Part shown: piece after piece, positions 54,579 through 64,000 of the stretch | Numbering within the stretch: position 1 is the stretch's first letter | Layout of the letters: each line of letters starts with the position of its first letter | Assembly (NCBI GenBank): GCA_018398805.1 | Contig: JAGFBZ010002139.1 | Location: 62,001 to 126,000, forward strand | DNA: 64,000 bases | Direction of reading: 5' to 3' | DNA from: Hirundichthys speculiger | Taxonomy: Eukaryota > Chordata > Actinopteri > Beloniformes > Exocoetidae | Program-made: the position numbers and the translations under genes | The notes under the pieces: generated by a model | Told to the model about the DNA's origin: nothing | Databases searched by the model: none | The model's input: the letters and a program-made list of their open reading frames with translations, nothing else

Positions 54579-56671
54579 CCAGACAAGAACCAGCGTCCCC
54601 TGTTACAGTAACTAGCCACGATTCAAACACATCAGCTAACAACCAGATGCCATTAAAGCACAGAGTAAGGCAAGCAAATCGTGTTGCAAAACTGATAGGC
54701 AAAAGGTGCATGCTTACCTGCTACCTTGATGGTGTGAAGACTGACATGTTACTGGATAGGGGGGCCCAGGTTACCATACTGGGAAAAGACTGGTTAGAAA
54801 AATACTTACCACATGTCAACATTCAGTCACTCAAAGACCTTTTGCCAGATGATCCATTAAGAATCACCGCAGCTAATGGGACTGATGTACCGTTTGAGGG
54901 GTGGGCTGAAATACTAGTGGAAATCAAAAGTGCAAAACATGGTCAAGTAGCTATCCAGGTACCCACACTAGTGAGTCAGAACTGTGTTACTGGTCTTTTA
55001 TTAGGGTTCAATGTGATAGAGGAAATCATCCTAGAGAGTCTTGAAAAGCCAGGGAATGTCAGTCTCAGTGATCTACTAGCGGAGGCATTAAAGCTTCAAC
55101 GAAACACAGCTGAAGCCATCGTCTCAGTTATTAGAAAGGCTCCAGCCCAGGAAACAATGAGAAATGACACCATCAGAGTGGGAAAGAGAGGCCTTACAGT
55201 TCTAAGTGGCAAGATATGTGAAATAAAGTGCCATGTTAGGTCAGGGCCTGAGGGAGGAACAATGCTATTCGAACCTATCTTGGAGAGTGTGTTACCAGAG
55301 GGACTAGAACTGTTTCCTGCATTAGTTGATGTAGCACCTGGTGCCTCTAAAACTGTAAAAATCCCAGTCTGCAATTCAACAAAACATGACATCTTCCTGT
55401 CACAGCGAACAGTCCTAGGCTGTATTGAAGAAATAATTGACAGCAGGCCAGTTCATCTCAGGTCATCTTCCGAGCAACCAGCAAAGTCAAACAGTGTTAC
55501 ACATGTGTGCACCGCACAAGTTGACCCAACAAGCAGCACCAGTGAGAAAACCAGCAGCTCATCTGAGTCATGCACACAACAAAAATGGCACCCTCCTGTT
55601 AGTTTAGACCATCTTGATCAGCAACAACAGGAGGTTGTGCGCCAGATGCTTCATGAGGAATCTGATGTGTTTGCAAAAGGAGAAGGAGACATTGGCTGTA
55701 TTCCCAACTTACAGCTGAAAATTAATGTTGTGGATAATAACCCTGTTCAGAAGTGCTATAACTCCATACCTAAGCCCTTGTATAAGGAGGTGAAGGACTA
55801 TGTGCAGAATCTACTGGACAGAGGTTGGATTCGAAAATCTGTGTCTTCTTATTCCTCTCCTGTGGTTTGTGTCCGCAAAAAGGACCAAAGTCTGAGACTG
55901 TGTGTGGACTTCAGAGGGGTGAATCAAAAGACTATCCCAGATCATCACCCATTACCACGAATTCAAGATCTCCTTGACAGTTTGCAGGGTAATACCTGGT
56001 TTTCCATTTTAGACCAGGGCAGCGCGTATCACCAAGGGTTCGTGAGTGAGGAGTCCAGGTACCTCACTGCCTTCAGTACACCATGGGGGTTGTATGAATG
56101 GATACGTATTCCATTTGGCCTGACCAATGCACCTGCGGCTTTCCAGAGGTGTATGGAGGGTGTGCTGGAGGGTGTCAGAGATGAATGCTGTGCTCCATAC
56201 CTCGATGATGTCTTGTGTTACTCAGTGTCATTTGATGATCACATACACCACCTCAGACAAGTTTTCAGCTGCCTGAGAGAACACGGCATCAAACTGAGAC
56301 CAACCAAGTGCGAGTTGTTTAAAAGGGAGGTTCGCTACCTTGGTCGGCTGGTGTCTGGAGAAGGAGTAAAGGTTGATCCACAGGATTTGGCAGCAGTGAT
56401 AGCACTTAAAGAGAAAAAGCCTCGCACAGTTGGAGACGTCAAATCCCTCTTGGGCTTTCTTGGATACTACCGCTCCTTCATACGAGACTTTTCTCGTATT
56501 GCTAAACCCCTGTTTGAACTGCTGCAAAAACCCATGGAAAATGGTGAAAGTAACACACAGAACCAGACAAGTAAGAGTAGAGGCAGAGCTAGAAAGGGAG
56601 ATAAAGGGCAGCTTTCCTCAAAACACCCATCACATGGAGAGGAGAGCACAGGGATGTTGTCACCAAGCTAG
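54434..56671 (+). pseudogene. pol (protease, RT) of element 2
   Basis: This is the -1 frame relative to gag, entered at 54539. Protease: [14 protein letters not shown] near residue 104 of this frame has Arg where retropepsins have Thr/Ser (D-T/S-G), so it should be inactive. [52 protein letters not shown] and the catalytic [11 protein letters not shown] (about 56190-56220), then [13 protein letters not shown] and [12 protein letters not shown]. The frame is lost at about 56560-56650, before RNase H. There is no in-frame stop up to that point. Confidence 0.88.
54539..54599 (+). promoter_or_regulatory. -1 ribosomal frameshift signal at the gag-pol junction
   Basis: Slippery heptamer GGGAAAC (54539-54545) is in the correct gag phase (G GGA AAC). 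The 7-nt spacer is GGGAGGA. A perfect 9-bp stem follows, GGTCACTGG (54553-54561) with CCAGTGACC (54572-54580), around a 10-nt loop. Loop bases GGGAC (54565-54569) can pair with GTCCC (54595-54599), which would give an H-type pseudoknot. pol lies exactly in the -1 frame. Confidence 0.85.
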
Positions 56672-59120
56672 TGGACATGCTGATTAGTCCACCCATCCTT
56701 GCTTACCCCAACTTCAACCTTCCATTTGTACTGCACACAGACGCCTCCAATGAAGGTTTAGGAGCAGTATTATATCAGCGGCAGGATAACAAGTTGAGGG
56801 TCATAGGTTACGCTTCAAGGACTCTAACACCTGCTGAGAGAAATTACCACCTCCACTCTGGTAAACTTGAGTTCTTGGCTCTCAAATGGTCTATCTGTGA
56901 CAAGTTCCGAGATTATTTGTATTATGCACCAACATTTACAGTGTACACAGATAACAACCCCTTGACTTATGTCCTCAACACTGCCAGACTAAATGCCGTT
57001 GGACACAGATGGGTTGGTGAGCTGGCTGACTTTCATTTTGATATTAAGTACAGACCTGGAAAGATGAACACTGATGCTGATACTCTGTCAAGGTACCCTG
57101 TAAACTTTCAAGATGGCATGAAAGAGCACACAGAGACCATGTCACCTGAGATTGTGTCTGCCGTCTGGCAAGGCAGCAAAGCAGTTCAAGAGGGTGACGT
57201 GCTATGGATTGCAGCATTACAGCTTGATGGTGAGAATATAGATGTTGTGCCACCCGAGAGCATTGCCAGTGTTACACCAGAAAACATCTGTGCAGCACAA
57301 CAGGGGGATCTAGCCATTAAGGAAGTTGTGTCCTTAAAACTCCAAAACAGGACTCCTGATGGGAAAGACAAAAGAAACATGAGGAAAGAGACAAAGAGAC
57401 TGGTATATGAGTGGAATAAGCTGGTGGTGGATAATGGGATTCTGTACCGACAGACTGACCAACACAAGCAGCTCGTCCTTCCTGAGAAACTGAAACCAAT
57501 GGTGCTAAAGGCTCTGCACAACGACATGGGCCATGTTGGTGCAGAGAAGGTAACCCATCTTGCCCGTGAGAGGTTTTATTGGCCCAACATGCAGGAGACA
57601 TAGAGAACTATGTTAACAAGAGATGTGCCTGCATTAAACAGAAACGCCCCAATCTTCCACAGAGAGCACCCATGGGACACATTTCCACAAGCAGTCCATT
57701 TGAGTTAGTGTGTATTGACTACCTCCACCTAGAGCAAAGCCAAGGTTATGAATACATCTTGGTCATTATTGACCACTTCACACGCTTTGCTCAAGCATAC
57801 CCAACAAGGAACAAATCAGGGAAAACAGCAGCTGATAAGATCTTCCAGGACTTCATCCCTCGATTTGGCTATCCTGAGAAGCTCCACCACGATCAGGGGA
57901 GGGAGTTTGAGAACAGTTTGTTCAGCAGGTTGCAGCAGCTGGCGGGTATCAGTCATTCACGAACAACACCGTACCACCCACAGGGTAACCCAGTGGAGAG
58001 ACTGAATCGTACACTCCTTCAAATGATGCGTACCATGGAAGAGGAAAAAAAGAGTTAGTGGAAAGATCATCTTCCTCATGTTGTGCATGCCTATAATTGC
58101 ACAAGACATGAAGCCACCGGCTTTTCTCCACACTTCCTCTTATATGGCCGACCACCACGTTTACCTGTTGATTTACTGTTCCCACCCAAAAGAGAGTCTG
58201 AGACACCTGATCGGCAGACATATGCACACAAATGGGCAAATAGGATGCGTTCTGCAGATGAAATTGCAGCAAATAACAGTGAAAAATCCTCGGCCAAAGG
58301 CAAAAGACAGTATGACCGGGCAGCCAGGGGTATCGCCCTTCAGCCAGGAGACCGAGTGCTGGTTAAGAACCTGTCAGAGAGAGGCGGACCTGGCAAGCTG
58401 CGTGCTTACTGGGAGCAGGTAGTGCACCGAGTTGTGGAGAGAGTTGATAATGGGCCAGTGTATAAAGTACAACCTGAGAAGGGACCCAAAATACTGTGTG
58501 TGCTCCATCGGAACCTACTTCTGCCAGTGAATGAACTGCCACTGGAAGAAACACTTCCTGCACAATGTCAGAGAGACAAGGCAAAGACAAAAAAACAAAA
58601 ACAAACAATTGTCACAACACATAACAGCGACACAGAAAATTCTGATGAGGAGTATACCTATCAGCCGATCCCGTGCTACAGATTAATGAGGTCTCAACGA
58701 ACTGATCAGAGGTTAAATGCCAGAGCTTCCGAGTTTCATCCTCCTGGCAGAGAGAAAATGGATACTCAGGACCAGGAGAATGTACCAAGAGCAAATTACA
58801 GAATTCATGAGGATGTCGCAGTGGTGGAGGATCATCGAATGGAGGAGGAGCCACAGGAGGACAGGATAGCAGAGGAGGATGAACACAAGACAGAGGCTGT
58901 CAGGAGATCCCAACGGACAACCCAGCCAAGACGGATGTTCACCTATGGCACATTGGGACAGCCATCTTACATCTGCCATCTGCAGTGGGATGCAGGGGTA
59001 AATTCTTTAGTGCCAAGGTACTCCCTCCCAGGCCATCTCAGTACTGTTCCCCTTCCATGCCTTACAACCCCCATCCTTACTACTTTAACTGCTTCACCCA
59101 GGCATACTGACATGTTATAG
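56640..59120 (+). pseudogene. pol (RNase H, integrase, tail) of element 2, broken
   Basis: After the first frameshift, RNase H reads VLHTDASNEGLGAVLYQ and FTVYTDNNPLTYVL (56671-57150). The integrase zinc domain (LHNDMGHVGAEKVTHL, then RCACIKQK) is split by a second frameshift at 57580-57603. The catalytic core has D in [10 protein letters not shown] in [10 protein letters not shown] and E in GNPVERLNR. An in-frame TAG (58056-58058) follows. The C-terminal domain ([28 protein letters not shown]) leads to an acidic region and [20 protein letters not shown], a tail common in fish Ty3 elements. No envelope gene is seen. Confidence 0.87.
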
Positions 59121-59181
59121 ACTAAAGTAGATCTGTTACTGTTGACAAATGTCAGGAGACATTTAAAAAAAAGCAGGGGAG

Positions 59182-60198
59182 TGTGTAAAGGGTTAAAAGT
59201 ACTTGTATGTATTCTGTTAATGTTTTTTAAAAAAGGTTAAAAAGATGTTAAAAACATAAATCCTCATAGTGTAAACTCAGTTAAAATAAGTTGAAGATAA
59301 TTTTCTTAAAAAATGGACACCCCATACAGATTTTTATTTCATGGTTTATTTCATGGTGGTGGCGTGATACCTAAAACGGTCAGCAGAGGGCGTGTAGTGC
59401 TGTGAAGGAATCTAACTACCCGGAGGCAGAAGCTGCAGAATAAATATTGCAGCTGAGCTGTACAGAAGCTAACGCGTTGCCTCTTTGTCCACACATAAAC
59501 AGGTGGGTTAGTATTCCTGTATAAGGCCTGCAAATGTTCTGGAATAAGGGACTTAAGTGTTAAAAGTGTGTTACAATTGTGCAGTGTTTACAGACAGTGT
59601 TTTTTTAAGATATAGAAGAGAAATTAAGTTGTATGCTGTGATGCTAGGCTAGCTGACCGTGCTAAGGAGACATGAGGGTTTTGTCATGCTGGTAACAGAC
59701 CTGAACATATATCTGTTTATTTCTGTGTGTTCTAAAGCTATTCATATACATATACATCTGATCTATACTGTTTGTTTATTAAAATACTAGTGTTGCTACC
59801 ATCAGAAGTGGCAGTAAAATGCCTAAGTAAATGTTCTAAGTTTTGAAGATTGTTAAAGTATGGCTGTCCTTAACAGATTTCCAGTGAGGTTTTTTTTGTG
59901 TTTTCTAACATTCAGATTTATACAGGCAAAGCTCTATGGTTGACACTAAGTAATGATACAGTAGGTGACGTGTTCATATTTTTAGATCATTAATGAGTGC
60001 TTATGTCTGTGTAGTCTATATGGAAATACTGTAATTGTGAGGCAGAATAAATATTGCAGCTGAGCTGTACAGAAGCTAACGCGTTGCCTCTTTGTCCACA
60101 CATATAAACAGTGGGAGAAGACTTCAGCGTATTCAAGTGCACCGCAGCTGCAGGTGACCACCATATTCCGCCCTGACACCCCTAGGTCTGGGACGGCA
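59182..60198 (+). repeat. 3' LTR of element 2 (long form)
   Basis: It is about 607 bp longer than the 5' LTR. Block 59423-59502 ends ...ATAAACAG and is followed by gtgggttagt, a donor-like start of a 536-bp segment (59503-60038). A second copy of the block (60039-60111) then continues into TGGGAGAAG exactly as in the 5' LTR. Confidence 0.85.
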
Positions 60199-60345
60199 AT
60201 ATTTGCGCGCCTGTGGAAATGCATGATATAACGGCGAGACGAAACAGGCTACAGTTGCAGAGAAGCTAAGGCATGTAGAACGTGCAGACTCTCGAGTAGC
60301 CTATTTTATTATTAGGCCTATTATTATTATTAAGAATATTTTTTT
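60199..60345 (-). repeat. 147-bp repeat segment missing from the left copy
   Basis: It lies between the 3' LTR and the sequence matching 20812. In the left copy the join reads GGTGTTAACTGTC. Both edges in the right copy carry TGTTA, so the left copy probably lost this segment by a 5-bp microhomology deletion, before or independently of the LTR insertion. Confidence 0.6.
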
Positions 60346-60974
60346 TTTATAACACCTGCCCCCACGCCCACGAACCAAGCGCAATATTGATATACAGCAC
60401 TTCTAAATAATGCAGCCTAAATAGCACGTTTGACATGCATTTAATACCCTAACAAATAGCCTGTTACACAACCTGTTTAATATGTCTAATTGCGTTAACC
60501 TGTCCGCGTTGGTGCTAATACAGGCAGGCTACAAATAAAGCATGATGAAGCGTTTGGCAACTTTGTTCATCAAAATGGTTTAACTGGCAATTAAAGCAAC
60601 AAGTTTTCGGTTCTTCTATGGAAATTTGAATGCACTTTAAGCATAGATAATCCTATACCTACATTGTGACATTTTTAAGTTGACAGTTGTGACAGTTGCT
60701 CGCCACATTATATGATAAAATTCACAACCAGGCCAATTATCCATCTCTCTTTCAGTAACCTACCAGCTTGTCTTGAGAAGATGTCAGTTAATTTGGCACA
60801 TTTGGCCGCCGCCTCCTTTTTTTTATTTTTATTTTAGCCCTCTCCATTCCGCCCAGCCTCTTTCTGCTTTCCATCACTGGCGCTCTGTTTCGCGCCAGTG
60901 TGATTTAGAGTGAAGACGAGCCTTGGGCCAAACCACCTGAAACACGTGGGAGGGGTCGGGGGAATTATGCTGCT

Positions 60975-61134
60975 CAGGGCCGTCGCAAGGGGAGGGCGGG
61001 GCCCGGGACAGACTTGAGATGCGAGGCCCTTTTCAGGATAACCTATTTTCACGTGCGCATGCAGACAGCCTCACAGCTCTCCGTCGGGGCGAGGACAAAT
61101 TGCAACCTGTTTGTAGTGTTAGTAGCAACATCAG

Positions 61135-61182
<48 letters not shown>

Positions 61183-61837
61183 GGAAAGTAAGAACCCTTC
61201 AAGGATGAAACGGGTATAGAAAATGGATGGATGGATGGATGGAAAGTAAGAAAACAACAATTAGCAGACAGACTCAATATACATCTTTGGCCATCAGCCG
61301 TGTATTATCAGCAATTCATAAATACAATAACAATAGCATAAATGATGTCAAACTATTTAACATTAAAATAAACTTACAGTAAAACTTTCCACATTGCAGA
61401 GACCCATGAAGTGTCCTGTTGAACTCCTCTCTCTTTTTCAGTTTCTTTCGTTTCTCAGCGCCTGACTGAAATTTTTTCGACAGCAGTCTCGCTTGCGGCT
61501 GGCTGCCGACATTATCCCCTTCAGTCTGATGTTGGCGCCTGCTGCAAGAGAACCGATGCGTCGCCTACGTACCTACGTCATTAAGCAACGTTTGAGGAAC
61601 AATACTTTATTAAAGAATATATATATATACTTTATTTTGCGTAAAACAACCCTTATGTATACTGAAATGAAATTGAAGCATTTTATTTTAAAGACATTAA
61701 TGTCTTAGCCTTCTAATGACCACATGAAATTATTAGATAAACAAAACTCATTGGTCAAGTGTGAGGCCCATCATTGGTACGTCACAGCGCGGGGCCCTGG
61801 GCGACTGCCCCCTTCGCCCCCCCCCTTGATGGCCCTG
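60975..61837. mobile_element. hAT MITE, right copy
   Basis: It has the same element and termini (CAGGGCCGTC) as 19367-20176, with the duplication ATGCTGCT at 60967-60974 and 61838-61845. It is longer because of an expanded (AAT)n run (61137-61180) and the nested insertion at 61195-61238. Confidence 0.92.
61195..61238 (+). mobile_element. 44-bp retroposed (ATGG)n tail
   Basis: CCCTTCAAGGATGAAACGGG followed by TATAGAAAATGG and ATGG repeats is flanked by the 14-bp duplication ATGGAAAGTAAGAA (61181-61194, 61239-61252). The left repeat copy has a single uninterrupted target (about 19962-19975). Confidence 0.9.
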
Positions 61838-64000
61838 ATGCTGCTTACATGGTAGTAGAACCACAGATTTTCTAGGAAGGGGCTGTGGACCTATTTAATC
61901 CACTATGATGCAACGGGTGGTTGCAACTTAATTGATATTAATGCAAGAATAAGACAAAAGAAGTGACAAAAAAAATAGTTAAAATTAGTTGTCCCCGTGG
62001 TTCACATCGATGGTTTGGGCCGGGAAAGCTCCCGATCACTTTAATGTGCAGCCCGGCTTTGGACACACTAGATTACAGACATGCATATGTGTAAGAGCTT
62101 TATGACGGCAGTAGTCGGCTCTTCTTTTGACAACACTCATGAGCTCGTGATGCATTCAGCCAAAGCTTTTCCCTGCAAAAAAGAAATCAGGACGGATGTT
62201 ATAATGTTCTAAAACCAGTTTTCTTTGTTCTGTCTTCATGGCGACTTCATCAATTAATTAAACATTAATTAACCCCACCATCAAGAATACCGGTTTTTGA
62301 AAGCCTCGTGCCTTTGAAGAATTGACTCCCTGATTTTCTGTCCTCATGCATTTTTTTAAATTTAATTTTTTTTTCCTGTCATGGCAGATTTAACTTGCAT
62401 TCGTACAGCAGTAAACTGTCTTCGGGCTGGTCCAAACGTGCAGTTGCTGCTCTGCCTGGTAACAGCGAGGCCATCTAAGCACATCAGCGTGGACTTAATA
62501 AGGTGATTTTAGCAGAAAGCACACAACTGTCACTTTGTGTTAGTTCTGCCGGATTATACAGAGCAATGCTTTGAAGCCGTGCCGCTGCATATCTGTATGT
62601 CAGAACGCTGAGAGAAACTCTGACTGACCAGGACTCTGTGTTCATGTCTTGCACATATAATGCAGCACAAAACCACTTTCATTTAGATGTTAAAACATCA
62701 GCGTGAATTCTCAAGGTCCTCCGCCGGCCAAAGCAACTTTAGTCTCCAAGTCCTGGTCTTCTGGTGTGACACACCGGCTCAGAGATACAGCTGACATCAT
62801 GGCAGAGGTGATTAAGAGACTCAAGGAAGTGATGACAGAAGAGAAAATGAGAGTTTTCTTGAAAAAGTGACCGAATTTCCACCTCAGAGGAACCAGCTGA
62901 GCTGAAAATGATTTTAAAAAAGCTCATTTGTGCTGCTTTAAAGAGCTCTACACATCAGATATATTTGCACAGGCACAAGTTCACTACACACATTTAAACT
63001 GCTGCTTAGCAGGAAACTACCCAGAAGAGTTGAAGCTGTTCTAGCTGCAAAGATGGAGCCGTGACATATTGATTAGGAATGGGAGGAGCTAAAGCACATA
63101 TATGAGTCCAGGCAGGTGAGTGAATACTTTTGTAAATGTAGTGTATGTTGCAGTGAAGCAGTGTCTCAGTGAGCAGGTGACGGGCTCCAGTATCTCTACA
63201 GGGATGACCATCCTTCCTCCTACGTACTGGTCTATGAGCCTAGGGTGCAGATGGTCTGTGGGTGACTTCCTCTCCTGCTCCCAGTGAGTAGAGGGTTGGG
63301 TTTGACTTGAGGGCTCCCCAGAGGGGTGGCAGTGCATGGTTTATGCTTATCTATTGGGGAGAAATGGGGCAACAGTTCAGGAAATGATGCCAGGAGGGAG
63401 CTAATTAATAAAAAACAGCCCCCCTGTGTAAACTGGCCTCTCTCTTTATGTGATGTGGCGTTCTGGGACCTGAGAAGGTAAATGAGCTGCAACTGCCAGT
63501 GTCATCATTGTTGTCTGTAGTTCATTAATCTTTATTGTAAAAACTAAAAGCAAAAATGACTTATCTTTATGCAAGTTTACATGCTGAACGGGACTAGCCA
63601 GCAGCCAGGTCTTCACTGCAGCAGAGCTTTGCATTACGGCTGTTTATCTTCACCCTGGTAGATGCAACTTTAGATCCTTGAGCATCCTGGCGGCTCATCC
63701 ACACAAACCATATTTGCGGGCTGATAACAGGAAACTATGACATCATTCCGATAACTCCGATATCACAACGAATAGGCCCGATAACATATATATTTTTGTC
63801 AACACAGCAGTGCCTCGCTCCCTCTGAGCCTTAAATGACCGGCAGTGAATGTTATGTTCCAGTAATGTCAGCATAATCAGAAAAACGATTACTCAATAAG
63901 GAAAATCAAGAATACCCCCTCATGCCAGAAAACAACTTGTTAACTCGGTCATAATTTTGGTAGTTGTTAACTTGAATTGATATTCGCAGTATTTTCCCGC

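Larger units (their letters stand above)
52661..60198 (+). mobile_element. Ty3-type LTR retrotransposon, element 2
   Basis: LTRs starting TGTGTAAAGG and ending GGGACGGCA (52661-53070; 59182-60198) enclose gag and pol in Ty3 order. The primer site matches tRNA-Pro (53077-53094), and AAAAAAAAGCAGGGGAG forms the polypurine tract before 59182. Flanking ATGTT and ATATT may be a 5-bp target duplication with one change. It is inserted in the right repeat copy only. pol is broken by two frameshifts and a stop. Confidence 0.9.
51655..64000 (-). repeat. Right, inverted copy of the >=6-kb repeat
   Basis: It begins with CAGGGCCGGAGTGGGC at 51655 and matches the reverse complement of 15796-21794. It is interrupted by LTR element 2 (52661-60198) and a further 147 bp (60199-60345) that is absent from the left copy. 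Diagnostic differences are: no hAT at the 16364 site (empty site at 63433-63440), and an extra 44-bp retroposed tail at 61195-61238. The copy continues beyond the right edge. Confidence 0.85.

Noticed and set aside
58083..59120. Possible envelope gene in the 3' part of element 2
   Set aside because: The frame is integrase C-terminal domain plus an acidic tail. There is no signal peptide, no cysteine-rich surface region and no transmembrane anchor.

Overview
The window reads as teleost (probably percomorph) fish DNA. The evidence is the repeat spectrum: hAT, Tc1/mariner, Tigger-like and PIF-Harbinger DNA transposons, Rex1/L2-type, RTE-type and L1-type LINE pieces with fish-typical 3' tails, and Ty3-type LTR elements. 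There are also fragments of fish multigene families (ZMYM1-like/hAT, C2H2 plus PB1-like 'SAMD3-like', and YqaJ/SWIM-like). I see no bacterial operons, CRISPR arrays, rRNA or tRNA genes. No intact ordinary host gene is visible. The window is a dense, nested transposon landscape, and many insertions can be delimited to the base by target-site duplications.

Layout. 1-2654: a LINE scrap, then a hAT element with a long ZMYM1-like transposase exon. 2809-3715: a dead Tc1 element. 4764-6600: an inverted-repeat transposon filled with a 20-bp minisatellite. 7140-13918: a CpG-rich promoter and first exon, a hAT MITE, a broken C2H2 exon, a 2.7-kb GCATCR minisatellite, a Tc1-type MITE and a PB1-like exon. 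15796-21794: the left copy of a repeat of at least 6 kb, with nested hAT elements. 24754-25853: another hAT, followed by a perfect 29-bp hairpin. 27924-38088: Ty3-type LTR element 1, with a Harbinger element nested inside it. 39560-41310: a Rex1-type LINE. 42287-43014: a Tigger-like element. 44370-45903: SINE-like, L1 and hAT pieces. 46450-47577: a YqaJ-like exon split by a hAT. 48319-49453: an L2 LINE. 50709-51512: a BED-finger hAT. 51655-64000: the right, inverted copy of the >=6-kb repeat, invaded by Ty3-type LTR element 2 (52661-60198).

The most unusual signal is in the LTRs. In element 1 both LTRs carry a duplicated leader block: one copy is interrupted by a perfect GT...AG intron, and the other is the exact spliced form. 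The duplicated copy begins 26 bp downstream of a TATA box. This is what one would expect if strong-stop cDNA from a spliced transcript had been transferred into the wrong place. The 3' LTR of element 2 shows a similar donor-plus-spliced-copy arrangement. Element 2 also has a textbook -1 frameshift signal between gag and pol (GGGAAAC, 7-nt spacer, perfect 9-bp stem, possible pseudoknot), and element 1 carries the same heptamer at its gag stop. Coordinates were read by eye. Family names rest on recognised motifs, not on database searches.
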